The notes beneath the pieces were generated by a model. It made no database searches, was not told the origin of the DNA, and saw only the letters and a program-made list of their open reading frames with translations. Position numbers and translations under genes: made by a program. From contig NW_004624747.1 in the NCBI RefSeq assembly GCF_000247695.1, forward strand, positions 15,982,137-16,046,136: a stretch of 64,000 nt of DNA, read 5' to 3'. Shown here piece after piece: positions 12,536 through 24,264 of this stretch (position 1 is the stretch's first letter; every line of letters starts with the position of its first letter). This stretch comes from Heterocephalus glaber (taxonomy: Eukaryota; Chordata; Mammalia; Rodentia; Bathyergidae).

Positions 12536-13274
12536 TATTTTAATCATACCTTGTACGTGTGACCAGTAAGATGCCAGTCTGGTGTCAAGATGCTGGTTCA
12601 CTCAGTGGTCAAAAGAGTTGGGAAAAATCATTACAGTTCTGGAAAGAACCAGATGCCTTTTAGAGGAGAGGCCTTAATGTTCTCTGGGAGGGAGAGAAAA
12701 GGAGAAAGAGGAGCAGCCCAGGTCCTGCAGCTCATCCCTTTCAGGCTTCCTTGTTTGCTATGTCTTCCGATGGCCTTATTCTAGGGGTCCTGACACAGGG
12801 ACTACATCTGTCTAGTTTATCCGGGCACAGGAAGGAGCCCAGCATGTGGCACATGGAAGCAGAGCCTAAGGAACCAGGAACGTCTATCTTTGGGAGGTGA
12901 CTGCAGGAAATACAGGAAGGACACTGGCGAAGGGAGGCGGGGAAGGAAAGGACTGGTCAAGGATGTATCAGGCAGGTTGCCATGGCGGGGCGCGCAAGAG
13001 CTGAATGGGGGATCATGGGAAACAGTGCAGAGCACACCTCAGAGTCCTTCTGCTCAAAGGGGAGTTGGGGTATCCAGTCCCTGGTTGGGGGTGCCATAGG
13101 GGCAGTGTCAGTTGCCTGACATTTCCTAGCAGGTTACAGATGCTGAGAGCGGCCAGCTGGACCTGCATATGTGGGAGTTGTACACACCAAGGTGATGTGG
13201 GTGGGCACCACCAGTCAGTGTTGCAGTGAATGTTTAATGAATGAATTAATGAATTAACGAGTGAATGAACATAG

Positions 13275-13440
13275 GTTGAGCGCCTACTACACACCAGTTG
13301 CCTTGTAGCTATTAGTCAATGTGATTTTCAAAGCTTTTGAAAAGCAGGTGGATACTGGGGCTCAGAGAGTTTAAGTAACTTGCCCAAGGACACACAGCTC
13401 GCAAGAGGCAGAGGCTGGATTTGCGCTTACTGCTCACTCT
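13275..13440 (-). repeat. MIR SINE
   Basis: Reverse-orientation MIR with ggctcagagagtttaagtaa, then cttgcccaaggacacacagc, preceded by 'gcgcctactacacaccagtt'. One of the better preserved MIR copies here. Confidence 0.8.
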
Positions 13441-13654
13441 GTCTGTAATGCTGGCTGGTGGGATACATCGGGGATGTGGGTGCCTTGGGCTAGAAAGTTC
13501 AGAAAAGGCATCCACTTGTCTCCTTCTTTCCCTCTATCCCATGTCTTCTCTTTGGCTCCAGGTCTGAGTCAGCCCAACCACATCCCAAAGTCCAACTGGT
13601 GGACCCCTTTGTCCTCCAGGGCTTCATTCCAACCAGACTTTCCCTTTAAGGCTG

Positions 13655-13830
13655 GTGAGCACTAGAGTTCAACAGTCCTGAGTTCCAATCCTACTGCTCA
13701 GCTGCAGAGTCTAGAACAAGTAATTCTGCCTCTCTGTGCTTCAGTTTCCCCCCACAAGTTGACCAATAACTCACACAATTCACAGGGTAGTTGCAAAGGA
13801 GAAGGAGGACCAGGGTGGCCCATGGTAAGT
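13655..13830 (+). repeat. MIR SINE
   Basis: Forward MIR: 'cctgagttccaatcctactg', a decayed 'gtgaccttgggcaag' segment, then 'ctctctgtgcttcagtttcc'. The extreme 3' part is weak. Confidence 0.7.
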
Positions 13831-15091
13831 GCTCGAGAAATGGTAACCATGGTGACCTTGAGAGAGGGATGCTCAGCTTATTTGTCAGTTACTGCCCCAT
13901 TTTTCCAGGCTACAAACCTCCCCCTAATCCTTCCCTCTTTGACATCAGCAGTGATCAGCAGTGTTTAAGCACACAGACTCGGGTTTGCAGCTTGGCTCTG
14001 CCACTTATCAATCTACTAACATAGGTTGAGTATCCTTCACCTGAAATGCTCAGGACAAGGAGGGCTTTGAATTTCAGATGTTTTAAATTGTTGAGTAAAT
14101 TGCTCCTGTCTCTGAGTGTTTATTATCACAATATTTCTTATCATCATCATTAATATTATCTACAAGTCCTCCTGTGAGTCAGAGAACCTTTATTAAATAC
14201 CTACTGTGTGTGGAGTGATGGGACCTGAGAGATGGAGAAAAGAGGGTCCCTACCCAAGGTGCGCTCAGAAAGATGGAGAAGCAAAGACAGGCAAACATCA
14301 ACACCAAGCGCGCTGACCAGCTCTGGAACAGAGCAAGGGACAGAAGGATGTTTTCTTGTGCAGTAAAGAGGCCAGAAGGTTCAGGCCCCTCCCTGAGGGC
14401 CCTTGGCAGACATGGTCTCCTCAGGAGACCCCGAAATCTTCCACTTCCTGCCTAGCAGCACACCTAGGGCTCTTTTAGTGGCCCCTGTCCCTCTCTGTAC
14501 ACATCACCCGGGAGTGCTCTAAGCTGGGACAGTGTCTGCAGTTTGTTGGATGTGCCTCGATACAGCTCACACACAGGGCCCAAGGGATGGAAGGATGAGA
14601 GGAAGAAGGTTGAGCACTGTTAGAAACAGGGTAGGTTGGAAGCTTCACCCTACTTGCCAGCTAACCATGTGACCTGCCACAGCTTTATGGATGCTTGCAG
14701 AGGCATGAAATTCCTGGGTCAGAGACACAGGATCTTATGACTCACAGCAATAGTAGTAGCCAGGCTGTTGGCGTTTGTGCCTGTTCACCAAGCCCACGGG
14801 GCAACAGAAACAGGACTGGGTGATGTGGGCTGGATTACCGGAGAGGAACCCCAAACTTAGGGAAACTGAATCTTGTATAGCAGAAAACCCAGAAGATATC
14901 AATATCTTTGCTGGGGAATAAGCATGCCTGCCCTTTCTTCTGAGTGGATGCAGTATTTCTGTTCCCAGACTATTCTCTGTACCATCACCTTTGAAAAGAT
15001 AGTCTAGAGAAAAGGTGATCAGTGCTCCTGCTGGCAAGACATGCAAAAACTCAAGGGACCCATGGTCAGATAGAGGTGGACAGACTGGTGG

Positions 15092-15125
15092 GCGGATGAA
15101 CGGATGGATGGATGGATGGATTATG
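15092..15125. repeat. (GATG)n tetranucleotide repeat
   Basis: Tandem ggat/gatg units, with degenerate ggtgg and tggatt copies extending to about 15,180. Confidence 0.85.
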
Positions 15126-15349
15126 GGTGGATTGCTGGTTGGACAGATGGGCTAGTGGGTTGCCGGCTGAGTAGGTGGCCAAAGGGTAGGAGGGTTAAAA
15201 GTTGCAAGGCAATGCTTTTTAAACTGCATTTCTGAGAGCCCAAAGTGCAACGGGACACGCCCCTCCTTCACGATGTCTCACGGTCCCCATTTCACTTACT
15301 TTACTATTGGGTTCTATATACAGCTCCACTTGGAAATTTAAATCTGTAG

Positions 15350-15535
15350 AGTAATGACTCCCAAGCTTGAAGGTGTATCAGAATCACTGGAGGCTTCTTA
15401 AAACCCACATCACTGGGCTCTACCCCTGGGTTGCTGATCCAGCAGCCTGGGATAGGTCCCTAACATCTGCATCTGTAACGAGGTCCCAGTGCTGCTGGTC
15501 TGGGAGCTACACTCTGAGAACCACTGGCATAGAGA
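15350..15535 (+). repeat. MER5A-type hAT-Charlie fossil
   Basis: The order 'gtgtatcagaatcactggag', 'ctgggctctacccctgggtt', 'catctgcatctgtaacgagg', 'tgctgctggtctgggagcta' and 'gagaaccactgg' matches MER5A. It is nearly full length and non-coding. Confidence 0.85.
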
Positions 15536-15704
15536 AACTCCTGATGTCTGCACACAGTTGAACTGAGTTACTGAGTGCCTAGAATGGGCTAGAAAACTGC
15601 CAGACATACTGGAGAACATCAAAATAGTTTCAGATCTGGCTCCTATCCCTCAAAAGAGAAACAAGGAACAAATTAACAAATACAATCATAGGAGGAATGA
15701 CCAC

Positions 15705-15900
15705 TGGTCGAACAGGTACTATGTGCCAAAGACTATCAAGGGTTTCACGTACATTATCTCATTAAAGCAGCACAATCCTATGAGGTAAACTATCATTATC
15801 CCCAGCTTTGGCAGATGAGAAAGCTGAAGATCAGAAAGAGTAGTTAACTTGCTTCAGGTCACACAGCTAGGAAGTAGCAGAGCTCAGAACTGACTCTTTG
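15705..15900 (-). repeat. MIR SINE
   Basis: A long reverse MIR: 'actatgtgccaaagactatc', 'tatcattatccccagctttg', then 'ttaacttgcttcaggtcaca' and 'cagctaggaagtagcagagc'. Well preserved for the family. Confidence 0.82.
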
Positions 15901-16484
15901 GCTATTAAATCACACCACATCCTTATGCCCTCCCCTGTTTCACACAATTAGAGAAGAGTATAGTTTCTTCGACAGTTTGCTCAAGTGTCTGTTTGAATAA
16001 ATCAAATGTCAGAGCTTATGAAGCTAACAGAGCTCAGGGCTGTCAGGCTGGGAGAAAAAAGTGTATTCTCTCATTAAAGCTTTAAAATGCAGGGTGAGGT
16101 GGCAGGGTCTTTTTCCAGGGTTTCAGGCAGTGAGGACCGTAAAGTGTCATGAGCTTGTCTGACTTCCCCATTATGCTGAGTGCTCCAGGAGCCAGAATCT
16201 CATCTGGGGTCTCAGCTGCCCCAGCCCCTGGCACAGTGCCAGGCATGTGGCCCACCAGAAAGAGGATGAGTGAATGGTTGATGAATGAATAATGGACCAA
16301 GCAGAACTCCCAAACCAGGAGCACCCAATGAAAGCTAAGCTAAGGAGTCAGACACAAAGAAAGTGGCTCTGAACAGAAGGCAGATTTGGGGGCCCACAGC
16401 ATTTACGCTAAGCCCCCCACCCACAGACAGTGCTGCAGAGCCCAAAGCAACCCTACAACAGAGAAGGAAGCTATGCTCTAATCC

Positions 16485-16570
16485 AACCCCCTTGATTTCA
16501 CAGATGGGGAAACAGAGGCACGGAGAGGGAAGCAGTCTTGCCCAAAGTCACACAGCAGATGAAAGATAGA
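16485..16570 (-). repeat. MIR SINE fragment
   Basis: Contains cagatggggaaacagaggca, then cttgcccaaagtcacacagc, the reverse MIR core. Confidence 0.7.
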
Positions 16571-18089
16571 TTAAGGTGAAAAAAAATCAAGTACCCTGGT
16601 CTGGAGCTTCTGAGATACCAAGTTGGAATTTTACCTGGGCCTCTCTGCACCATCTCCCCATCAACCTCCCCCAGGGGCTGGTCTCAGAATAATTCTTAGA
16701 AATCAGCTTCTGTCTGCTTCTCTGTCCCAGTAAACACCTTTGCAGGGAAAATAAATCCAAGCCCTAACAATGTGTATGATGGGAAGGGCTCTGAAAACAG
16801 GCAGGGCTGCTGTTGTTACTGAGAAGCCGAGCCACTGAACCCCAAGAGTCTGCAGGCTGAGGGTGAGGACCCAGACCGGCTTACTAGCAGCAGACTTGAG
16901 GCCAGAAGACCACCTGCCTCAGTTTCCCCTGGAGAGCTTGCTGAAAATACAGTCACCCCAAATCCCTGGAGGCGGCACCCAGAAACTGGTGTCCCCTTCA
17001 CTGGGGATCCTCACGTACCTGCCACTGAATCACACTGCGACAAAGACCTCTCTTGTTACTCAAAAAGAACCGCTCCCTGGAAGTAAAACCCATTTCCTTG
17101 GTCAGGATTCTCATACTGGCAATCTTATCCCCCCCCCCACCCGGCAACAAGTCAGCCCAGCTTAGCGGGGATCCAGGCTCCATCCCAAAAGCTCAGCACT
17201 GTACAGACCCACCTGGCAGGTCTAGAGCCGGACCGCTAAGGTGAAGGTTTAGCGCCATCTGTCGGTCCTTTAGGGAACTCCCGAGCAGGCTGCGCAAATG
17301 TAAGACTTCTCAGGCAAGAAACTGCCTCATTTTTGATGGTGTGGTTCCGTTGCTCTTAAGTTTTACAAGGTCTCAGGCTCCTTTAAAAAGTTACCAGACA
17401 TTAAGAAGCCTCTGCCGTTTAAAAAAGAACACTTGTGCTGGACTTCGCATCCAAACCAGGGTGTTGGCAGCCTAAGCTCATACAGCGCACTAGTGGCGCG
17501 GCAGCCCGGAGACTGATGTTTCCTCCTATACCTTTAAGCCTTAAAGGGCTCCTCCCTCATGCTTCCCTGCCAGAGCCCTGCTGCCCTCCGATGATTCTCT
17601 GCACCTTCGTGGGCGCAGCCTCCCGTGTACAACGACAGGGTTGGAGACAGCTCTTCTTCCTTGCTCGAGCTGCAGAACCCATCGATGGGCATGCTGCTCC
17701 CTAATAAGTGTGTCTGAATGACTTCCCCCTTCCAGACACCAGGCAGGGGACAGAAGCTAAATTCTTGCCTAGAGTCAGAAGCTTGGGGGGGGGGGTTCTT
17801 CAGGAAGACAGAGGATCTGATTCCCACAGAATCAGAGGGACAATCAGAGGGGAGTCCTGGGTCTCCAGCACCCTGTGAGCCTGTATTTCAGAACAACAAG
17901 GCAGACCCAGGGGGATTTCTTGGGGACAAAGGAGATGGTGGGGTATGGTGAGTGATGGAATAAGCAAAGCTGAGAGGATTCATAATGCACAGGGCTGGGT
18001 ATACAGCTGGGGCCTAATAAAGGCACCAGACCAACCCCCAGCTTAACACTCAGCTAATTCAAACAAACACTTGTTTGGTTTACAGTTGG

Positions 18090-18265
18090 AAACTAGGTTC
18101 TCACACTGGAGTGTGCTGCAGAATCACCCAGGAGGGGTTTTTCAAATAAATGTGGGCCCCACCCTAGGCATCTGTGTCATTAGGTCTGGGGCGAGACCTA
18201 GAACCAATTCTCTGGGATGCTGACCTACTTGTTCAGGAAACGTGCTTTGGGAACCACTGGGAACC
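18090..18265 (+). repeat. MER5A-type hAT-Charlie fossil
   Basis: The run 'gagtgtgctgcagaatcacc', then 'gtgggccccaccctaggcat', 'gggatgctgacctacttgtt' and 'tttgggaaccactgg', follows MER5A order. More diverged than the copy at 15,350. Confidence 0.75.
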
Positions 18266-18514
18266 ACCGTGACCAATGAGACATACCGTCTTTGGGGAGC
18301 TCTCCCCAGTTTAACATTGAATGCATAAATAGCCCAGCCAAGTTGAGGGCAGGGGCTTCTCCGAAGAGGGGGTGTTTACGCCAAGACCTGAAAGCAGGGT
18401 GGAGCCAGCCCAACGAACAGAAGAGGGCTGAAAGTTTCACTATCCACTTAGAATGGGCCAGGCCCCCACCCCTGTACATGGCTCATCTATCCCCCAGCTA
18501 TGATGAACTAGGCA

Positions 18515-18605
18515 GAATTAACCCCATCTTACAGATGAGAAAGTCGAGGCTCAGAGAGGCAAAGGAATAACTCAAGAACTCAGAGCAGGAAACTAGCCCA
18601 GGCCT
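18515..18605 (-). repeat. MIR SINE fragment
   Basis: The run 'ccccatcttacagatgagaa', then 'gaggctcagagaggcaaagg', is the reverse MIR core. Confidence 0.7.
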
Positions 18606-18734
18606 GTGTGCTCACAGGCCCCTGCCACTGCTGCCTGCACCTCTAAGCCCCTTCCTAGCCCCCCCACACTCCTGTCCTGGGGTGGAGTTGCTTGGACACA
18701 GTTGCCGGCCTGGCTGGCCACACACTTAACTTGC

Positions 18735-18890
18735 CCTCGCCCGCCCAAGGCCTTCAAGTGCTTTCACTGCTGGGTGAATTCAGCAGATGCCTTTCGATTG
18801 TAGCCTATTAAATTAGCCCTTCTCTGCAGCCAAAAGAAGATAATTATGTTTTCATTAGCCCTGGATAATGTATTACCCCCTCTGTGGCAG
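18735..18890. promoter_or_regulatory. Candidate TAAT-rich non-coding element
   Basis: Within about 120 bases there are several homeodomain-type cores in unique-looking sequence: 'cctattaaattagccc', 'gataattatg', 'tcattagccc' and 'ggataatgtatt'. The text is not assignable to a repeat family and lies about 3 kb upstream of the CpG island. This is only a motif cluster; conservation across mammals was not tested. Confidence 0.3.
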
Positions 18891-19768
18891 CCACATTGGC
18901 CATGAACCTGCTCCATCCCCTCGAGTCCACCAGAGGGCCCTGCCGGTCCCCCAGTAGCCCTCCCCAGCAGGGCAGAGGGGACAGCTTGTTTACCTGGCCA
19001 CCAGCAATGCAGGGATTGGGGTGCAGCCCAGAGAAAAGATCCAAGAGCAAGTCTCATCACAGTCACCATGTATAGAGTGTCTGCACTATGCGAATGCCAG
19101 AACAGGATGTGCCTCGGCTGTTTTAAACCTGCATGGGTCCCAGAGAAGGCTGGCATCTGGACATCTTCCCCAAACAGCAAGGGGTCCTGGAGGAATCAGT
19201 GAGCATAAATGTCCAGGGCAGCCTGGAAGGCAGCATGGCCAGGGAGCATTCAGGGGACTGTCACAGTCCTGCTTCATGGCCAAAGTCCCTGGCCTTCTAC
19301 CTCCAGTGCCTGGGACCTCTAACACTACCCAGTACTAGTGTGGAGGGTCCCCAAACACCAAGAGCCACTCCCCAAACCTCCTGATCCTCTGCAACCCCAT
19401 CATAATGCTTCTGACATTGTTCTTCTCCCTCCTTCACAAGGCCAGGGTGGGGACAGAGCCCCACTTTGGGGTCCCAGGACCTAAGTTCTAGCTTCTGCTT
19501 TACCACCCATTAACTCGGTGACTGGAGCAAATTGCTTCGTGTCTAGAGCTTCTGTTTTTCCCCCTGTAAAATACGTATAAGGCAGGGAATCATCCATCTC
19601 TCTTGCCACTTTGGTGACAATTCAATGAACTATTGCTACAAAATGTTTTGGCTCAAAACTGGTGAAATGAAAAGTACTTGATACAAAATAGTCACTGTTC
19701 CGCTACTATAACTAGTATTGTTGCTAATTCCCCTTGATCCTACCGAGAGTAGCAGAGTGAGAAAGGAT

Positions 19769-19773
19769 CTCTC

Positions 19774-19814
<41 letters not shown>
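19769..19814. repeat. (CT)n dinucleotide repeat
   Basis: Uninterrupted ct units except for one cg at about 19,786. Confidence 0.95.
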
Positions 19815-19817
<3 letters not shown>

Positions 19818-20688
19818 AGTTTCTGTGTGTGTGCGTGCTGATTTCCATCTGATTCTCTGCCCACAGTCTCTGTATCTCTTTCTCTTTGGCACACACACAT
19901 CTCCAAGGCCCTGTCTTCTCAGATCCTCATCTCAAGAACTACACAACCATTGCACCTGGACATGGACAGAATTGGAGCAATGGGGCTACCCTCCCTCTCT
20001 CCTCAAATCCAGGCCACTCTGCCTTCTGCAGGCACAGCCAGCTTAGTGCTGACCCCACCATCTCGGCCCAGACCTTCCCTACTGACCCTCTTTCTTGTCA
20101 GTGGAAGAACAGCTGGAGTTTCTGGGTGGCAGTGGTCTGCCTGGAACCTCTTGTGCTCCAACCCTGATACAGGCAGGCGCAGCTCCGGCTCCGTTTGGAG
20201 CAGGTGAACTGCCACCCCAGTAGAGGAGCAGCTTCCCTTCCCCTGGCTTCCTGATTTCCCCAGTTGCCATGGTAATTGAGAGAGCAGTGTTCTGAGACCA
20301 ACACCACTGAAACCCAGTGCTCAACTTTGCAGTGGTTCAGGCTGGGGAACATGTGTCCAGGATGGGAAGGAATCAAGCTCTGAGGACTCAGCTCTGGCCT
20401 TGCCTCCCTCGGATACCCATCCAGCCTTTTGTGTCACTGTCGTTAGTCCCAGCATCAGCCTTACCTTGGGTCGCTCTTTCTTGAGCACTTACTATACCCC
20501 AGGCTTCACTATGCCAAGAGCTCCACCTTCACCATCTCACTGTGTGCATCCTCACATCAACCCCAGGCCCATTTCACGCCCCCGAAGACTGCTCCGAGAT
20601 CCTGGGTACATTCAGGAACTGGCAGAGCCCCGGAGCTGATGGAATTTTCTCAGGTCTTCCTCCCAGTGAGTAGAAGAAAGCACAGTTA

Positions 20689-20710
20689 CACACACACACA
20701 CACACACACA
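20689..20710. repeat. (CA)n dinucleotide repeat
   Basis: A short run of about 11 ca units. Confidence 0.9.
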
Positions 20711-21406
20711 GGCATCGGCTTTTTCTTTATTCCTCCCTCCACCTCCTCATCCCTCACGCCCCTCTTCCTGCCCTCAAGTCACACCCCCTTCTCCCTCACT
20801 TGATGTGCAAGACACTCTGAAAAGCATTTATTAGTGACAAAGAGGAGTAGTTTTCCTCTTTGCCTCTTCTTCTCCCCACAACTCAGAGCCTGGGAGGGCT
20901 TGCCTGCCTTGCCAAGCCAGAGCTGGGGCGGAGGAAAGATCAAGCCACTCGGAGCCAGGTGCCAAGTGTGTGTGTCTCTCTCTCTCTGCGTGCCTCTGCG
21001 CCTGTGAAGCCTGCTCTCTTTCCTGGAGTCCCTCCACCCCCTGCTTCCCCAAGAGTGTGTGAGCAACAGCGACAGTGAAATGCAAAATCCTGTGCAATCT
21101 GCCCAGGAACAGACAGCTTTCGAGACGGGTTTATATGGTTACCCATATGTTAGGGCCCCTAAGAAAGGAAGGGAAGCCGGGTTCTCTGCATCTGCCCCTC
21201 CCCCTGCCCAGCCCTCGGCCTCTGCCCACGTGCGTGCGGGCCTCTCCAGCCACAGGTGAACAAGGCCCCTTCCCCCTACCCTTCCCCAGATGCCTGGCCT
21301 GGGCTCTGCTCCCGAAAACACCAGAACTGGGCAACATTTCCACAACCCGCTGACGCTCTGTCTACCCACCTGAGAGCCAAGGCCAGAACCCAGGCTGCTC
21401 CCCCTA

Positions 21407-21414
21407 CACGCACG

Positions 21415-21452
<38 letters not shown>
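21407..21452. repeat. Mixed CA/CG alternating purine-pyrimidine repeat upstream of the CpG island
   Basis: A run of alternating acgcacgcgcgcgcgc passes into about 15 ca units, giving some 45 bases of continuous purine-pyrimidine alternation. Such tracts favour Z-DNA. It ends about 235 bases upstream of the TATA box. The human NOS1 exon 1f promoter carries a known TG-type length polymorphism; whether this tract is its counterpart cannot be decided from this window. A smaller TG run sits at 21,637-21,652. Confidence 0.9.
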
Positions 21453-21455
<3 letters not shown>

Positions 21456-21686
21456 GGCTGGCGCTCTGCCCAGCATGGGACTGGGCATTCTGCTGTCCCA
21501 CTAAGGAATGTCGTCCCAACACCGATGTGGACAGAAATAATCACCGCTGCCCCCCATGAGACTCTGTGGCCACAGCCAGCTGCCTCCTCGAAGTGGTTAC
21601 TACATTGAGCCCCCTCCAGCCTCCCAGAAATTGTCATTGTGTGTGTGTGCGTGTTTCCTGATAGAAAAAAAAAATGGAAATTAGAT

Positions 21687-21696
21687 TATATAAAAG
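21687..21696 (+). promoter_or_regulatory. TATA box at the edge of the CpG island
   Basis: TATATAAAAG is a strong TATA-box match placed just where AT-rich upstream sequence gives way to the CpG island. A start site about 30 bases downstream (near 21,715-21,725) would be expected. No transcript evidence is available. Confidence 0.6.
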
Positions 21697-22223
21697 ATGT
21701 ATGCTTTGGAGCCCAGAGCGGCTCTTTTAATGAGGGTTGCGACGTCTCCCTCCCCGCACCCATAAAGCAGCCGGGTGGGACGTCACCACTAATTCGTTTC
21801 AGCGACGATGGGATAAAGGAGGGACATTAAGAAATAAATCCCCCTCACGACCCTCGCTGAGCTCGCGGATCGGTCCCCACGTATTTACGCCACGATTCCA
21901 GCCGCCGGGCGTGGAGCGACTTAGCGCCACGGCTCCTCCGAGGGGCGGCGGCCGAGCTGACGGGGTGAGCCCGGGGCGCGCGCGGGGGAAGCCCGAAGCC
22001 CGCGTCCCGAACTTGGGCTCTCGGGGCGCTCGGAGGGAGGGCGGAGGGAGGGGACAGGGGAGGGCGGGGGCCGGGCGAGGGGGTGGGGAGCGATCTGAGA
22101 GGCACAAAGCGGAGAGGCGAGGGAGGGCGGCGCGCGGCTCCTACCCGGAGGTGAGCGGTGCGCCCGGCGCCCTCCAGCCGCGCGCGGCGGCCGAGCGACC
22201 CAGAGGCTTCGGAACCGCGAGCG

Positions 22224-22243
22224 CGGCGGCGGCGGCGGCGGCG
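22224..22243 (+). repeat. CGG trinucleotide run in the putative 5' UTR
   Basis: About six to seven uninterrupted cgg units, followed shortly by a gga-rich run. It would lie in the untranslated part of the candidate first exon. This is short, well below expansion-prone lengths. Confidence 0.85.
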
Positions 22244-22343
22244 GGCGCCCGGGAGGAGGAGGAGCGGCGGAGCAGGAGTAGGAGGCGGGCGGGCGGGTGC
22301 GCAGCGCGCAGCGCAGCCTCGGCACCGCCGGGCTCGGCCGCAG

Positions 22344-22349
22344 GTGAGT
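22344..22349 (+). other. NOS1: Candidate exon 1 splice donor
   Basis: CAG|GTGAGT is a full consensus 5' splice site inside the CpG island. An alternative, GAG|GTGAGC, lies at 22,150/22,151. Use by NOS1 is unproven. Confidence 0.45.
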
Positions 22350-23299
22350 TTGGGGCCCCGCGTCCCGCGCCCTCCGTGTCCCCCTGGCGCGCTCTGTTCC
22401 CGCGCGAGCCCACCCCGGTGCGCGGGAGGCGCGGGCTCTGTCGCGCTTTCCAACTTGGCCCCGGTGGCCTCGTCCTCCTCCCAGCGGGCGGCCCCACGCC
22501 GGGTCCGGGTCCCCGGGGTCGACGCGCCCGCCGTGCTCCAACTTTGCGGGGACCCCAAGGGCTCCCCAGCCGCGCGCCCGGCTCCGCGCTGCGCCTGCGC
22601 TCATGGCGGACTGAGGACCCCGCGCTCTCCCCCGGCCGGCAGCCTGGGCTGCGGACACGGCCCCAGGTTCGCGGCCTCTGCTCGCGCTTAACTTTCGGCT
22701 TCTTCCCGCGGCCCGGCTCTGCGCCCGCCTCTCCCTCGGACCCGCGGTAATGGCGGCCTCTGGCACCGTCAGCCGCCCGCGAGGGGCCGATGGCCCGGAC
22801 GGCTCTGCTCGCGGGGATCGCGGCTCCTGCCTGGCTTCTAACTTTGCCAGGAGCTGCCTTGCGCTCCCGCCGTCCTGCCGGGGCGGCCCGCACCTCTTAC
22901 TTCTGCCCCGGAGGGATTGGGGTGTAGGAGCGCCGGCTCCCAGAACCCGGGAAAGTTGTGTCGCTCCCGCGAAGGAGGTTCCGGGGCTCCCGGCGCGTCC
23001 TCAGAGCGGGCGAGGGGCGCGCTCCGCCTTGGATCAGGCCCGGCGACGCACCGCGCGCTTTGGGTTTGTTTCCAGGTGGCCACGGCGGCTCGGAAAAGGG
23101 TCCCTGCGAACTCCAATTTCCGGAGCCCCTCGAGGGTCCTTGGGTCGGAGGGTCCAGAAAGGGCCCTTGGGACTGCGAAGGAGAGCGTGTGAGACCCTCC
23201 CGCCCATCCCCAGGGCACAGTGGCACCGGTATCGCAGCTCTCAGCGCCCCGGGCGACCGCGCAGTCTGGGGCGGAGGTGAGGCGCGCGCCAAGGAGGCA

Positions 23300-23455
23300 G
23301 CCTGGGTTCCAGCCGTAGAGATACCTTTTACTTTCCGTGGGACCCTAGGTAAGTCCCTTCGCCTCTCAAGTCTTAGATTTCTCCTGTATAGAGTGGAGGA
23401 AACAATACCCTTCTACTGGGAACACCGTAGGGACCGTTAAAACCCCGTAAGTGTA
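23300..23455 (+). repeat. MIR SINE at the 3' edge of the CpG island
   Basis: Forward MIR: 'gcctgggttccagccgtaga', a diverged 'gggaccctaggtaagtccct', then 'cgcctctcaagtcttagatt' and 'agagtggaggaaacaatacc'. It marks the boundary where CpG density falls. Confidence 0.7.
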
Positions 23456-24264
23456 AATAAGCAGCTCAGGACAAGCGCTGGATATGCAGGAAATGGAGCT
23501 GAGGTTTTATTGTAACCCGCTGGGGTAGATCCGGGGACTCCCAGGTCTCAGGGTTCTAGTGGAATCAGAGTTGCCCCTGAGGATAAGAAAGGCCAAGCCC
23601 CCCTCCCGCTGACACTAGCGGTTCCCTGGCAGATGAGACCCGCTCTTCTCTCAGTGTCCTGCTCAAACCTGCTCTCAGCCTGGGGAGGACGCGCCAGCAG
23701 CCACCGAGGAAGTGGCGAAGGGGCGAGGGCTGGTCCAAAAGGCACCCTCGGGAGGGTGCTGTGCAGCCAGGCGAGTGTGCCCAGGGCATTTCGTGGAGCC
23801 CCTGAGAGCCCAGCACTCTGGGAGAGGGAAGAAAGGACCCGACGCCCCCCCCCCCCGCCTCTCCTCCAGAGGAATGTGGGGAAATAACGCCCTTCACCTT
23901 CTCTCACTGGGATCGGCAGCAGCGCCTCCGCATCCGGTACGGAAAACACTAGCACCCGGGAAATCAGTTTTCTACAACTGAATTTTTGGTTTTGGTAATT
24001 TTCTTTTTAAATTTCAACCTTGGATCTGTGCCCGAAGCAGGGGTGGGGTCAGACCCACTGTTTGCTCTCAGGTGTCTGAGCAGACAGGTCTGAGAAGACT
24101 TTGTAGGCCCAGGAAGGGAGGCACCCTGCCCTACCTTCACTGACCCAGCCCCTCTCTCCCAGCCCAGAATCCAGCATGCAGTCCCCTAAATGCCACACAG
24201 CTCTGTGCAGGTTCAGGGTGCTGGCTCATCTCAGAATCTCAGAATCTCTTAACCTCCCCAGTCT

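Larger units (their letters stand above)
21690..23300 (+). promoter_or_regulatory. NOS1: CpG island, candidate alternative NOS1 promoter and first exon
   Basis: A dense run of CG dinucleotides begins near 21,740 and fades after about 23,290. It contains GC boxes (GGGCGGGG at 22,062-22,069; gggcgggcggg near 22,286), a CGG run (about 22,224-22,243), CRE-like GACGTC at 21,741-21,746 and GACGTCAC at 21,779-21,786, and two ATGGCGG (YY1-like) motifs at 22,603 and 22,750. Consensus splice donors follow GAG at 22,151 and CAG at 22,344 (GTGAGT). A first exon from about 21,718 to 22,150 or 22,343, spliced to the acceptor at 45,070, is therefore plausible. NOS1 is known to use many alternative untranslated first exons. 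That this island serves NOS1 is inferred from position and strand. Long open frames across it reflect base composition. Confidence 0.7.

Noticed and set aside
21737..22893. Long open frames on both strands in the CpG island (337, 281, 250 and 237 codons)
   Set aside because: Stop codons are rare in such GC-rich sequence. The translations are Arg/Pro/Ala/Gly-rich with no domain, and frames on both strands are equally long.
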